From Pontibacter sp. G13 (GTDB taxonomy: Bacteria > Bacteroidota > Bacteroidia > J057), in the NCBI RefSeq assembly GCF_031851795.1, contig NZ_CP134696.1, positions 558,001 to 622,000 on the forward strand: a stretch of 64,000 nt of DNA, in the 5' to 3' direction. Made by a program: the position numbers and the translations under genes. Positions 44,163 to 52,893 of the stretch are shown one piece after another; position 1 is the first letter of the stretch; each line of letters begins with the position of its first letter. Under the pieces are notes generated by a model. It searched no databases and was not told the origin of the DNA. It saw only the letters and a list, made by a program, of their open reading frames with translations.

Positions 44163-45116
44163 ATGAATCGATTGTGGGAGCGCATTTGGCTCCTCATCCG
44201 TATGACTGTCTGCATCATGGCAGGCGTCACCTTGCTAGGCTTATTGGGTGGAAATTGGAGCATCTGGCTCGAATTGATGACCCACTTCAAATTACACATG
44301 GCCGCTGTTGCCTGCTTGACCCTATTTGCAAGTTGGACCCGAAAATCTCACGTCTGGATGGCGGTATCGGGATTCCTGGTCGTGGTCAACTTTGCGGATG
44401 TCTGGCCGATTTATCCGCAGCCGGCTCCTCCCCCTCCTTCCGAACAGGAAATCTCCCTCATCGCACTCAATGTCCTCAAGCCCAACAAACTCCACCAACG
44501 AGCATCAGATTACCTGTTGAAGGAAGATCCGGATATTCTGATCTTGACGGAATTGACCCATGTATGGTGCGAAGGGATTGAAGAGCTCCGAGATCACTAT
44601 CCACATGAAGTTTGGTTCCCCCAACATGGATTCTTCGGAGTGGCTATCCTGTCCAAATATCCGGTTGTGGATTGGAAACATCTGGAACTCGTCGATCATA
44701 CGGTCACGACGCTACAGGCTGATATTGACCTCGGCGGAGATACGGTTCGGGTCTATGGCGTCCATCCCCCAGCGCCTCCACGTTATCAGGAGATGCTTTG
44801 GCGGGATGCCCATTTTGTGGCCTTTGGCGAATTGATTCCCCAATCCCCGTACCCAGTCCTCATGGCCGGAGATTTGAACTCCACCTCCTACTCTCCCAAA
44901 TTCAAGCAGCTTCTGAAGTCAACTGGGTTGGTGGATTCGAGACGAGGAATCGGCGTACAACCCTCTTGGCCGGGCAAGCTCGCCTTCATGGGGATCACGT
45001 TGGATCATTGTCTCCACGATCCGAGCATCACGATTCGGGATCGAGGAGTTGGGCCTCCGGTTGGATCGGACCATCTACCACTCAAGATCCGTTTCAGCAT
45101 GCCCAAGACCGAGTAG
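44163..45116 (+). CDS. Endonuclease/exonuclease/phosphatase family membrane protein
   Basis: This 317-residue protein has three N-terminal membrane segments (about 10-90) followed by an EEP-superfamily domain. Features are SLIALNVLKPN, DPDILILTELT (metal-binding Glu), VYGVHPPAP, MAGDLNSTSYSP (catalytic Asp/Asn) and GPPVGSDHLPLKI with the terminal catalytic His. Proteins of this layout may be phosphodiesterases acting on lipids or nucleotides at the membrane; substrate unknown. ATG 44163 gives a normal membrane topology start, while the frame is open from 44079 with an Arg/Ile-rich stretch that looks non-coding. Confidence 0.85.
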   Translation: MNRLWERIWLLIRMTVCIMAGVTLLGLLGGNWSIWLELMTHFKLHMAAVACLTLFASWTRKSHVWMAVSGFLVVVNFADVWPIYPQPAPPPPSEQEISLIALNVLKPNKLHQRASDYLLKEDPDILILTELTHVWCEGIEELRDHYPHEVWFPQHGFFGVAILSKYPVVDWKHLELVDHTVTTLQADIDLGGDTVRVYGVHPPAPPRYQEMLWRDAHFVAFGELIPQSPYPVLMAGDLNSTSYSPKFKQLLKSTGLVDSRRGIGVQPSWPGKLAFMGITLDHCLHDPSITIRDRGVGPPVGSDHLPLKIRFSMPKTE

Positions 45117-45210
45117 CGTCGTGTGGCATTGACGTTGTGGCAAACGATGTGTACTTTCCATTTCTGCTCGACTAGATCGACAGATCCCTCACACACCTCA
45201 ACGAAAGACC

Positions 45211-46902
45211 ATGCGTTTCTACTTCTTGATGTTCCTGACGATGATTTGCGGGAGCATGACCTTACAGGCCCAGGACCGATTGACGGGCCGGAATTTTGCC
45301 ACACGATCCGAAGTCATTGCCCAACATGGCATGGCAGCCACCAGCCAACCTTTGGCCACGCAGGCTGCTTTGGACATTCTCAAGCAAGGGGGTAGTGCAA
45401 TTGATGCCGCCATCGCTGCGAATGCTGTACTGGGCTTGGTTGAGCCAACTGGAAATGGCATTGGCGGCGACCTCTTTGCCATCGTCTGGGATGCCGAAAG
45501 CCAGCAGCTTCACGGCCTCAATGCTTCCGGCCGTACGCCAGAATCGTTGAAGCTTTCCTACTTCGAAAAGGAAGGCATGACTTCCATTCCCGCTTATGGT
45601 CCCCTTCCGGTATCCGTTCCGGGCTGTGTGGACGGCTGGTTTGAGCTTCACAAGAAATTCGGCAAGCTGCCGATGGAGGTGGTACTTTCTCCGGCGATCG
45701 ATTACGCAAGAAATGGATTTCCGGTCACGGAATTGATCTCCTACTACTGGACGCTCACCGCCAACCGGATGAAAGATCTGCCTAATTTCGCAGATACCTA
45801 CATGACCAGTGGTCAAGCGCCCCAGAAGGGAGACATTTTCAAGAATCCTCGTCTGGCCTATACCTTGGAATTGATCGCCAAGAAAGGCCGCAAGGCTTTT
45901 TATGAAGGGGAGATCGCCAAGAAGATCGACAAGCACATGCAGGAAGTCGGTGGATTTCTCAGTCGGAAGGATCTCAAGAATCACACCTCAGAATGGGTAA
46001 CCCCCGTCTCCACCAATTATCGCGGATATGATGTCTGGGAGCTTCCTCCGAATGGACAGGGAATTGCCGCCCTCCAAATCCTCAATATCTTGGAGCAGTA
46101 CGACATCGCGGAGATGGGCTTCGGGTCCGCCGAGTACATTCACACCTTTGTAGAGGCCAAAAAGCTGGCATACGAGGACCGCGCCAAATTCTACGCCGAT
46201 CCTGCCTTCAATGAAATTCCTGTGGATGAACTCATCTCCAAGCAATATGCACGCGAGCGCAACGCCCTCCTCAACCCCAAACGAGCGGCGAGAAGCGTCC
46301 CCGCGGGAAAATTGAAGGATGGCGACACCATCTACCTAACCGTTGCAGACAAAGACGGAAACATGGTTTCGCTGATCCAGAGCAACTTCCGGGGCATGGG
46401 TTCTGGGGTGATTCCCGGAGATTTGGGTTTCATGCTTCAGGACCGTGGAGAACTATTCACTCTGGAGGAAGGGCACTTCAACGTCTATGAACCGGGTAAA
46501 AGACCTTTCCACACCATCATTCCCGCATTTGTGACCAAGGATGGCAAGCCCTTCATGAGCTTTGGCGTTATGGGAGGCGGCATGCAGCCACAAGGCCATG
46601 TACAGATTTTGGTGAATATGATCGATTTTGGCATGAATCTCCAAGAAGCTGGCGATGCTCCTCGGATTCGCCACGATGGAAGCTCACAACCCACTGGGGA
46701 AGTCATGAGCGATGGAGGCTACGTCAATCTGGAATCCGGCATTGACTATGAGACGATTCGCGCCCTTCGCCAAAAAGGCCACAAGGTCGGGTATTCCGCG
46801 GGAGGATACGGCGGATATCAAGCCATCATGTGGGACGATTTGCGGAAGGTCTATTTCGGCGCATCCGAATCACGAAAGGATGGTCAGGCAGCAGGATATT
46901 AG
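45211..46902 (+). CDS. ggt: Gamma-glutamyltransferase
   Basis: This 563-residue exported N-terminal nucleophile hydrolase transfers or hydrolyses gamma-glutamyl groups from glutathione and related compounds. It has a signal peptide (ending SMTLQAQ), the large-subunit start MAATSQPLATQAALDIL, NAVLGLVEPTGNGIGGD, and the autocleavage site before Thr373 in GDTIYLTVADKDGN, followed by the small subunit with GVMGGGMQPQGHVQ. The protein would mature in the periplasm into two chains. It stands alone, with a clear terminator 25 bp after its stop. Confidence 0.93.
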   Translation: MRFYFLMFLTMICGSMTLQAQDRLTGRNFATRSEVIAQHGMAATSQPLATQAALDILKQGGSAIDAAIAANAVLGLVEPTGNGIGGDLFAIVWDAESQQLHGLNASGRTPESLKLSYFEKEGMTSIPAYGPLPVSVPGCVDGWFELHKKFGKLPMEVVLSPAIDYARNGFPVTELISYYWTLTANRMKDLPNFADTYMTSGQAPQKGDIFKNPRLAYTLELIAKKGRKAFYEGEIAKKIDKHMQEVGGFLSRKDLKNHTSEWVTPVSTNYRGYDVWELPPNGQGIAALQILNILEQYDIAEMGFGSAEYIHTFVEAKKLAYEDRAKFYADPAFNEIPVDELISKQYARERNALLNPKRAARSVPAGKLKDGDTIYLTVADKDGNMVSLIQSNFRGMGSGVIPGDLGFMLQDRGELFTLEEGHFNVYEPGKRPFHTIIPAFVTKDGKPFMSFGVMGGGMQPQGHVQILVNMIDFGMNLQEAGDAPRIRHDGSSQPTGEVMSDGGYVNLESGIDYETIRALRQKGHKVGYSAGGYGGYQAIMWDDLRKVYFGASESRKDGQAAGY

Positions 46903-46926
46903 GATTGATTCAAATTCCTTACATTT

Positions 46927-46962
46927 AACGGCTGGTGGGAACTTTCCTGCCAGCCGTTTTTT
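46927..46962 (+). terminator. Terminator of ggt
   Basis: AACGGCTGG (46927-46935) pairs with CCAGCCGTT (46950-46958), and the tail contains six T residues. Confidence 0.92.
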
Positions 46963-47029
46963 GCCATGAAGCCCTATCGTTCCTGCCTTTCGCAGTGATT
47001 CGCGCTATTCCAACTCCTACCTCCAAACT

Positions 47030-47731
47030 ATGAGCAGCAGACGTAAACTTGTCCCCTTCGATCCATTTGCCTTCGAGGAGGCCGCCAAACAGGGCCAATC
47101 CTATTCCATGAAGGATACCTTCAACCAGATTTTCGAATCCCATCACTGGACTGGAAGCGAATCTAAATCCGGCGCGGGATCAGGCGTGGACCAGACCGCT
47201 CAACTCAAACAAGATCTCCCCCCATTGCTGGCAAAGCTTCAAGTGAAAACGTTGCTAGATGCTCCCTGCGGCGATGCAGGTTGGATTCGCTCACTGGCCC
47301 TTCCCATCGAGCAATATACAGGCATGGACATCGTAGCTCCGCTCATCGAAAAATTGCAGGGGGAGGCCCAATCGAACGAAACTTTCCAGCTAGGCGATCT
47401 CACACAAGATGTGCTCCCTCAAGTAGATCTGGTCTTTTGCCGAGATTGTTGGGTGCATTTTTCCTTTGCAGACATTTGGCGGGCCGTATCCAACCTCAAG
47501 CAATCCGACAGTACGTGGCTGCTGACTACGCATTTTCCAGACACCTCTGCCAACGAAGACATTGTAACCGGGGATTGGCGCACCCTCAATCTCTGCGAAG
47601 CGCCTTTCTCATTCCCCCGACCCACTCAGATACTTATCGAAGGATGTACGGAGGGCGATGGTCAATTTGCAGATAAATCCCTCGGGCTTTGGCGCATCTC
47701 TGACCTTCCTTCTGGCCCTCAATCCTCCTGA
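47030..47731 (+). CDS. Class I SAM-dependent methyltransferase
   Basis: This 233-residue protein contains a SAM-binding fold: LLDAPCGDAGWI (motif I) near residue 83, YTGMDIVAPLIEKLQ (motif II) and VDLVFCRDCWVHFSF (motif IV). The substrate is not evident. The C-terminal part (TNF-like PDTSANEDI and FSFPRPTQILIEGC) resembles methyltransferases annotated in glycan or peptide clusters, but only loosely. The next gene begins 2 bp after the stop, so it shares an operon with a flavoprotein and an aminotransferase. An internal ATG at residue 27 is a possible alternative start. Confidence 0.82.
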   Translation: MSSRRKLVPFDPFAFEEAAKQGQSYSMKDTFNQIFESHHWTGSESKSGAGSGVDQTAQLKQDLPPLLAKLQVKTLLDAPCGDAGWIRSLALPIEQYTGMDIVAPLIEKLQGEAQSNETFQLGDLTQDVLPQVDLVFCRDCWVHFSFADIWRAVSNLKQSDSTWLLTTHFPDTSANEDIVTGDWRTLNLCEAPFSFPRPTQILIEGCTEGDGQFADKSLGLWRISDLPSGPQSS

Positions 47732-47733
47732 TC

Positions 47734-48867
47734 ATGCATCTTTCCTATTGGGAATCTGACAGTTTTTTCTCTCACATCGACTGCGCAATCATTGGAAGCG
47801 GAATCGTAGGGCTCAATGCTGCCATCGAACTCAAGCGGCTCCACCCCAATTGGCGGATCGTGGTTTTGGAGCGAGGCGCAATTCCATCAGGTGCCTCGAC
47901 CAAGAATGCGGGATTTGCATGCTTTGGCAGTATGACCGAGCTTATGGCGGATCTGACCTCGCATTCGGAGCAGGAATTGATGGATCTGATCCAACTCCGA
48001 TGGAAAGGGCTCCAATTCATGCGCGAAACCTTGGGGGATGCTCCGTTGAAATTTGATCCGTGCGGAGGCTTTGAACTCTTTCGCCCTCAGGAGGAATCGG
48101 TGTTCGAGGCATGTATGGATAGCATCAGCTACTTCAATCAATTGGTACAATCTGCTACCGGACTGGCCGACACCTTTTCTTTAACGGACGATCAAATCGA
48201 ATACTGGGGATTTCAAGGGATTTCCCATGCGATATTCAACCAACACGAAGGCGCCATCCATACCGGCGAAATGATGAAGGGTTGGCTGGGACTGGCGCAG
48301 TCTATTGGGATCGAGATCTTTACGGGAATAACCATTGAAGCCATCCATCATTCGAACCAGCAGGTAGAACTCCTCACGAATGCTGGGTTTCCACTCCATG
48401 CAGAGCGTGTCCTAGTTGCGACCAATGGATTTGCCAAGCGACTGCTCCCAGAATTACCGGTTCTGCCTGCCAGAAATCAAGTCCTGGTCACCGAACCCAT
48501 TCCCAAGCTGACCGTACGTGGTACCTTTCACTACCATGAGGGATATGTTTACGTTCGCAACATTGGCAACCGACTGTTGATCGGAGGGGGCCGTCATTTG
48601 GCACAAGCCTCCGAAACCACCGACCAATTTGGGCTGACCGATCAGATCCGGACGTATTTGACCGATATACTCGCACAAACCTTATTGCCCAACCAGCCCT
48701 TCCAAATCGCGCACGCGTGGAGCGGAATCATGGGGATAGGCACCCAGAAGCGACCCATTGTCCAACAGACAGATGATCGGATTTGGGTAGCAGTCCGCCT
48801 CGGAGGCATGGGGGTTGCGATCGGTTCCCAAATTGGCAGAGAAGCCGCTCAACTCCTCTCATCCTAA
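47734..48867 (+). CDS. FAD-dependent oxidoreductase, DAO family
   Basis: This 377-residue flavoprotein of the D-amino-acid-oxidase superfamily has the FAD motif CAIIGSGIVGLNAAIEL, RGAIPSGASTKNAGFACFGS near residue 50, RVLVATNGFAKRLLPE and a C-terminal GLGGMGVAIGSQIG. It likely oxidises a secondary amine or amino acid. The tight linkage to a methyltransferase upstream (2 bp) and a class V aminotransferase downstream (10 bp) suggests a shared amino-compound pathway; the actual substrate is not recognisable. Confidence 0.87.
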   Translation: MHLSYWESDSFFSHIDCAIIGSGIVGLNAAIELKRLHPNWRIVVLERGAIPSGASTKNAGFACFGSMTELMADLTSHSEQELMDLIQLRWKGLQFMRETLGDAPLKFDPCGGFELFRPQEESVFEACMDSISYFNQLVQSATGLADTFSLTDDQIEYWGFQGISHAIFNQHEGAIHTGEMMKGWLGLAQSIGIEIFTGITIEAIHHSNQQVELLTNAGFPLHAERVLVATNGFAKRLLPELPVLPARNQVLVTEPIPKLTVRGTFHYHEGYVYVRNIGNRLLIGGGRHLAQASETTDQFGLTDQIRTYLTDILAQTLLPNQPFQIAHAWSGIMGIGTQKRPIVQQTDDRIWVAVRLGGMGVAIGSQIGREAAQLLSS

Positions 48868-48877
48868 TCATACGCCT

Positions 48878-50134
48878 ATGATACAGATACCTCTACTTTC
48901 ACAAGCATCCACATTCACCCCCGAAGATATCCAAGCCCTCCGCGACGATACGCCCGGCACACGGTTCTTTCGGCACTTCAACTATGCTGGCTCCTCCTTC
49001 ATGGCTGCAAGTGTCCACCAAGTCGTGCAAACGTATCAGGAGGACGAATTGAGGCGTGGGGGATATGAAACGGCGCAATTATATGCCGCGCAATACGAGC
49101 AGATCTATTCGGAGATTGCCTCGATGATCGGAGCCCAGCCCCAAGAAATCGCCTTGGCAGAGAGCGCCACCATTGCCTGGTACAAGGCATTTGGTTCATT
49201 TGCCTTCGAGCCGGGAGATATCATTTTGACCTGCGAGGCCGAGTACGGCAGCAATTTCGTGGGATTTCTCCAAGCTCAGAAGCTACAGGGCATCGAGATT
49301 CAGGTCATTCCCAACAATGAATTCGGAGAGCTTGACCTCGATCGCATGGCAGAGATGATTTCTCCCAAGGTGAAATTGATCGCCATCACCCATATTCCCA
49401 CCCACTCCGGATTGGTGAATCCCGCCAACGAGGTAGGCAAAATCGCCCAAGCCGCCGGAATTCCCTATTTGCTAGATGCATGCCAATCTGCGGGGCAGTA
49501 TCCGCTGGATGTCCGCGAGATTGGATGTGATTTTCTTTCGGTGACCGGGCGAAAATACATGCGGGCACCCCGTGGCACGGGATTTCTCTATGTGCGGGAA
49601 GCCATGCTCGAGCATCTGACAGAGCCGCCAAGCATGGATCTTTGGTCCGCGATGTGGACCGAGCGGGATCGATATGAAATTCAGACCAGTGCCAAGCGAT
49701 TTGAGAATTTCGAGAACAACAAATCCAATCGCCTGGGCTTGGGAGCGGCAGCGTCCTACTACAATCAGTTGGGAAGAGCGCGCATCTGGCAGCAGGTTTC
49801 CGCCAATGCCGCTGCCATCCGGAAAGGCTTGCGAGATATCCGCGGGGTAAAAGTTCAGGATACAGGTCGGGAACAATGTGGCATTGTGACGTTTGAAATG
49901 GAAGGGTGGCATCCATCCGAGATTCAGGAGGCGCTCCACAGGGACCAAATCCAGACCTCCATTTCCCTTCCCTTTGGCGCCCGACTGGATATGGAAAACC
50001 GCGGCATCGAAGCCATGGTCCGGGCATCCACCCACTATGTCAATGACGAGTCCGACATTCAGGCCCTCTTGGCTTCAGTCGAGCAACTCGCACTTCAACA
50101 ACCTAGCAGTGCCCGTTCGCAATCGATCCATTGA
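48878..50134 (+). CDS. Class V aminotransferase-fold PLP enzyme
   Basis: This 418-residue fold-type I PLP enzyme is of the class V group (cysteine desulfurase / isopenicillin-N epimerase-like). It carries HFNYAGSSFMA near the N-terminus, LAESATIAWYKAF, LIAITHIPTHSGLVNP, YLLDACQSAGQYPLDV (PLP Asp) and FLSVTGRKYMRAPRGTGFLYV with the Lys that binds PLP. ATG 48878 lies 10 bp after the previous stop; a frame extension into that gene from 48815 is not needed. It is probably an aminotransferase, lyase or racemase; the specific reaction is unknown. Confidence 0.87.
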   Translation: MIQIPLLSQASTFTPEDIQALRDDTPGTRFFRHFNYAGSSFMAASVHQVVQTYQEDELRRGGYETAQLYAAQYEQIYSEIASMIGAQPQEIALAESATIAWYKAFGSFAFEPGDIILTCEAEYGSNFVGFLQAQKLQGIEIQVIPNNEFGELDLDRMAEMISPKVKLIAITHIPTHSGLVNPANEVGKIAQAAGIPYLLDACQSAGQYPLDVREIGCDFLSVTGRKYMRAPRGTGFLYVREAMLEHLTEPPSMDLWSAMWTERDRYEIQTSAKRFENFENNKSNRLGLGAAASYYNQLGRARIWQQVSANAAAIRKGLRDIRGVKVQDTGREQCGIVTFEMEGWHPSEIQEALHRDQIQTSISLPFGARLDMENRGIEAMVRASTHYVNDESDIQALLASVEQLALQQPSSARSQSIH

Positions 50135-50231
50135 TAAGTATCATTCGAAAAAGTGATACCAGATTGTCGAACATTCGAAACCAAGATTGACCAATAAGCA
50201 TAGATTCGTATCCCTCAAATGACGAATGTTA

Positions 50232-50263
50232 TTGCCAATCTTGGCGAGCTTTCCCTAAATTGC
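50232..50263 (+). promoter_or_regulatory. Putative promoter of the seven-helix protein gene
   Basis: TTG at 50232-50234 and TAAATTGC at 50256-50263, spaced by 21 bp, approximate the Bacteroidota promoter; the start codon is 40 bp downstream. Confidence 0.5.
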
Positions 50264-50302
50264 GACCGTTTTTATAACCCTTGATAAAGATAGAACAGCT
50301 CC

Positions 50303-51022
50303 ATGGAGTTCGTGCTCACGGAAACCACGATCGGTGGATTGAGAATACTGGAACCCGTAACCTCGCTTACCGACCTCATCACCGCCCTTGTTTGCTTCTT
50401 CGCCTATTTCTCTCTCAGGAAATTGCATCGTACAGAAGCCGTCCATAAATATTTCACCTATTACTTCCTCTTCATGGGAGTCACTACGATGGTTGCCGCC
50501 ACCGTGGGACATGCGTTTCTTTACGCATTTGGCTTTTCCTACAAGATGATAGGATGGACTTTCAGCTCGATCGGCATTTTTTGCATTCAGGCTCACTCGA
50601 TTATCAGTTTGAAACCATACGTTTCTCAGGGATTTTTCCGGGGGCTGTGGGTTTTTATCATCCTTCAATGGGTGGCATTCATGTCCACCATCATCACCTT
50701 GACCCTCGTGATGGGAAGTGAAAAAGGATTCGAGTTTGTCCAGATGAATTCTGCTTTGGGCCTCTCATTGTTTACCTTGCCCATTCAGGCTTGGCTCTAT
50801 TTGAAGGAGCGCAACCCGGCAAGAGGCATGGTGGCATTGGCGATCATTCTGGGGATTATCCCGGCGATTGTCTACCGCTCAGAGTTTACGATTCACGCTT
50901 ATTTGAACTATCATGACATAAGTCATTTGTTGATGGCCACGATCATGTTTACCCTGTATCGGGCAGCTTACGGGCTACAACAATCTTCAAATGATGATAC
51001 AAGATATTTGTCATTGGGGTGA
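50303..51022 (+). CDS. Seven-helix integral membrane protein, unknown function
   Basis: This 239-residue protein has about seven hydrophobic segments spread evenly, with the N-terminus probably outside. Residues in helices 3-5 include several His and Tyr (TYYFLFMGVTTMVAATVGHAF, the last segment HDISHLLMATIMFTLYRAAY), giving a layout like DUF6962-type or hydrolase-type ceramidase/YpfJ-like families. I cannot place it firmly. It has its own promoter-like site, and the next gene also has a separate one, so any functional link to the neighbouring desaturase is unproven. Confidence 0.7.
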   Translation: MEFVLTETTIGGLRILEPVTSLTDLITALVCFFAYFSLRKLHRTEAVHKYFTYYFLFMGVTTMVAATVGHAFLYAFGFSYKMIGWTFSSIGIFCIQAHSIISLKPYVSQGFFRGLWVFIILQWVAFMSTIITLTLVMGSEKGFEFVQMNSALGLSLFTLPIQAWLYLKERNPARGMVALAIILGIIPAIVYRSEFTIHAYLNYHDISHLLMATIMFTLYRAAYGLQQSSNDDTRYLSLG

Positions 51023-51046
51023 TTGGGATTCTTTTCCTACATTTTT
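51014..51046 (+). promoter_or_regulatory. Putative promoter of the sterol desaturase family gene
   Basis: TTG at 51014-51016 and TACATTTTTG from 51038, 21 bp apart, resemble the Bacteroidota consensus. It overlaps the 3' end of the upstream gene; the start codon is 33 bp downstream. Confidence 0.5.
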
Positions 51047-51078
51047 GACAACACTTACTTAATTCAACACAAAATTCT

Positions 51079-52416
51079 ATGGGAGGTCTGCAATACGCGG
51101 CATTGATCGTTCCAGTCCTACTGTTGCTGGTATTTCTGGAATACCTTATCTCCAAAAAACGGGGAGTGGATGCCTATTCCTTCTCCGACACCTTGGTGAA
51201 CATCTGCTGCGGGATGATCGAACGCCTGTTTGACGCGTTCTGGGTGTTGATGATGTACTTCGTCTATGGGTACCTCTACGAAAACGTAGCCCTCTGGAAA
51301 CTGGAAGAACTCATCCAGATGACCGGGCTTCCTACTTGGCTGGCGACCGGCATCCTGTTTACGGTAGGTCTGTTTGTCGCAGATTTGCTCGCTTACTGGC
51401 ACCACCGCCTCAGCCACGAGATCAATTTCCTCTGGGCTTCGCACATCGTACACCACCAAAGTGAGGAACTCAACCTCACCACGGTTTTCCGCGTGTCCGC
51501 ATTTGCGATCTTCAACCGTGCGTTCTTCTTCATCTGGATGCCGATCTTCGGATTCAGCCCTGAGATCACCACATTTGGAACCGTCTTCATTGGACTTTAC
51601 CAGTTTGTGACGCATTCCCGTCTGGTCGGAAAATTGGGCATCATCGAGCATTTCATGGTGACACCTTCCCACCACCGTGTACACCACGCGCGCAACGAAA
51701 AGTATATCGATACCAACTACGGCCACGTCTTCATCATCTGGGACAAAATGTTCGGCACATTCCGTGTGGAAGAAGAAGAGCCGGATTACGGGATCACAAC
51801 GGGTCTGGAATCCTCTAGCCCTTACGGAGCCTACTTCTTCTACTGGAAGGACATGTTTGTCCGGGCACGCAAGGCCAAAAACTGGGGCGACAAATTCAAG
51901 ATCTTCATCAAACCTCCCGCGTGGACTCCTGAGGATGTGGGCTACAACCCCGATAGATACAAAGTCGACGAAAACGGCAACCGGATCAAATACCGCAACG
52001 AGATGCCTTTCCGCCTCTCCTTGTATGTATTCCTGAATGTCATGATGTCCTTGGCCGGATTCCTCATGGTATTGACTGCACAGAAATCTGTCGTGGCCGA
52101 TATCGAGCTCTGGACCGACCAGTTGCTGACCTTGGTATCCAACCCGACCGTCATGGCGATCAGCGCCTTGGTTATATTCTCCGTCGTTTCCTACGGATTC
52201 CTCATGGACCGCAAGCCTTACGCACTCAAGTTCGAGTTCCTGCGTATCGCAATTCATGCCGTGGTATTCCCGATCCTGTTCTGGAACCACGACTGGTCCT
52301 TGGCGATTGTAGGAGGCTTTGAGGTGGTCATGTTCATCTTTGCCTTCTGGGCGATTCGGATGCGTGATTATTTCGTCGAAGAATCCGTTCCTGCCAAAGA
52401 GCTCGAACACGCCTAG
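51079..52416 (+). CDS. Sterol desaturase / fatty acid hydroxylase family protein
   Basis: This 445-residue membrane enzyme has the di-iron histidine motifs of the family: HHRLSH near residue 112, HHQSEE near 128 and the HHRVHHA cluster near 197, each following hydrophobic helices. Such enzymes use oxygen to hydroxylate or desaturate lipids; related Bacteroidota proteins resemble alkylglycerol monooxygenase. The C-terminal quarter adds three or four more membrane segments and a charged tail. All expected His ligands are present. The lipid substrate is unknown. Confidence 0.9.
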   Translation: MGGLQYAALIVPVLLLLVFLEYLISKKRGVDAYSFSDTLVNICCGMIERLFDAFWVLMMYFVYGYLYENVALWKLEELIQMTGLPTWLATGILFTVGLFVADLLAYWHHRLSHEINFLWASHIVHHQSEELNLTTVFRVSAFAIFNRAFFFIWMPIFGFSPEITTFGTVFIGLYQFVTHSRLVGKLGIIEHFMVTPSHHRVHHARNEKYIDTNYGHVFIIWDKMFGTFRVEEEEPDYGITTGLESSSPYGAYFFYWKDMFVRARKAKNWGDKFKIFIKPPAWTPEDVGYNPDRYKVDENGNRIKYRNEMPFRLSLYVFLNVMMSLAGFLMVLTAQKSVVADIELWTDQLLTLVSNPTVMAISALVIFSVVSYGFLMDRKPYALKFEFLRIAIHAVVFPILFWNHDWSLAIVGGFEVVMFIFAFWAIRMRDYFVEESVPAKELEHA

Positions 52417-52443
52417 GGTTTCAGGCATTTCATTCAGAATCAA

Positions 52444-52476
52444 TCGGTGCAGCTTTCGGGTTGCATCGATTTTTTG
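52444..52476 (+). terminator. Terminator of the desaturase family gene
   Basis: TCGGTGCA (52444-52451) pairs with TGCATCGA (52462-52469), followed by seven T residues interrupted by one G. Confidence 0.88.
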
Positions 52477-52479
52477 TTT

Positions 52480-52692
52480 TTGGGCGTACCTCCGCGAGCT
52501 TGGCAACCATTGAGATACAAACATTTAGGCGCGGAGGCGGGCTATCCGAGGGTACGCTATCGCTCCCGTCCTCGTAGGCTCCCTTTGACCGGACAGGCAT
52601 GTACTGGTCTCAGACTTCGGTGCGCAGATCCTTCATTCCCTCCCTACTCGGACCCCGCCTCGGGGCGGGCCTCTCCTATCCCTTACGCGGCC
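52480..52692 (+). repeat. Possible dispersed intergenic repeat, copy D
   Basis: This GC-rich element begins TTGGGCGTACCTCCGCG and contains GGCGGGCTATCCGAGGG, CGCTCCCGTCCTCG and CCCCGCCTCGGGGCGGGC, the last a strong hairpin, ending near CCCTTACGCGG. Its overall order resembles copy C, and its opening TTGGGCGT resembles copies A and B. Homology is judged by eye. Confidence 0.5.
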
Positions 52693-52893
52693 AACGCAAA
52701 ATCCCAACAAGTCACCTTTAGGATATTCCAAAAATTCAAATAAACAGGTGACCTTTCCTTTCAAGCTGCATCACAAAGATGTGACAGTCCCTACAGCTTA
52801 GTATTGCCTGACCATCAGCTCATTCCTCGGCATGAACTGATCTCCTGTCAGGTAACCATTCATCCTTTTCGCTACAACATAATCGAAACCTTC
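52693..52893. other. Leader of the mscS gene
   Basis: This 200-bp stretch holds AT-rich sequence with several direct and inverted short words such as CAGGTGACC; no gene or clear promoter is recognised. Confidence 0.4.

Noticed and set aside
51118-52524. 468-codon minus-strand frame
   Set aside because: It lies opposite the sterol desaturase gene, whose His motifs and hydrophobicity are clear. The minus frame is rich in Asp, His and Val, as expected of a shadow frame.
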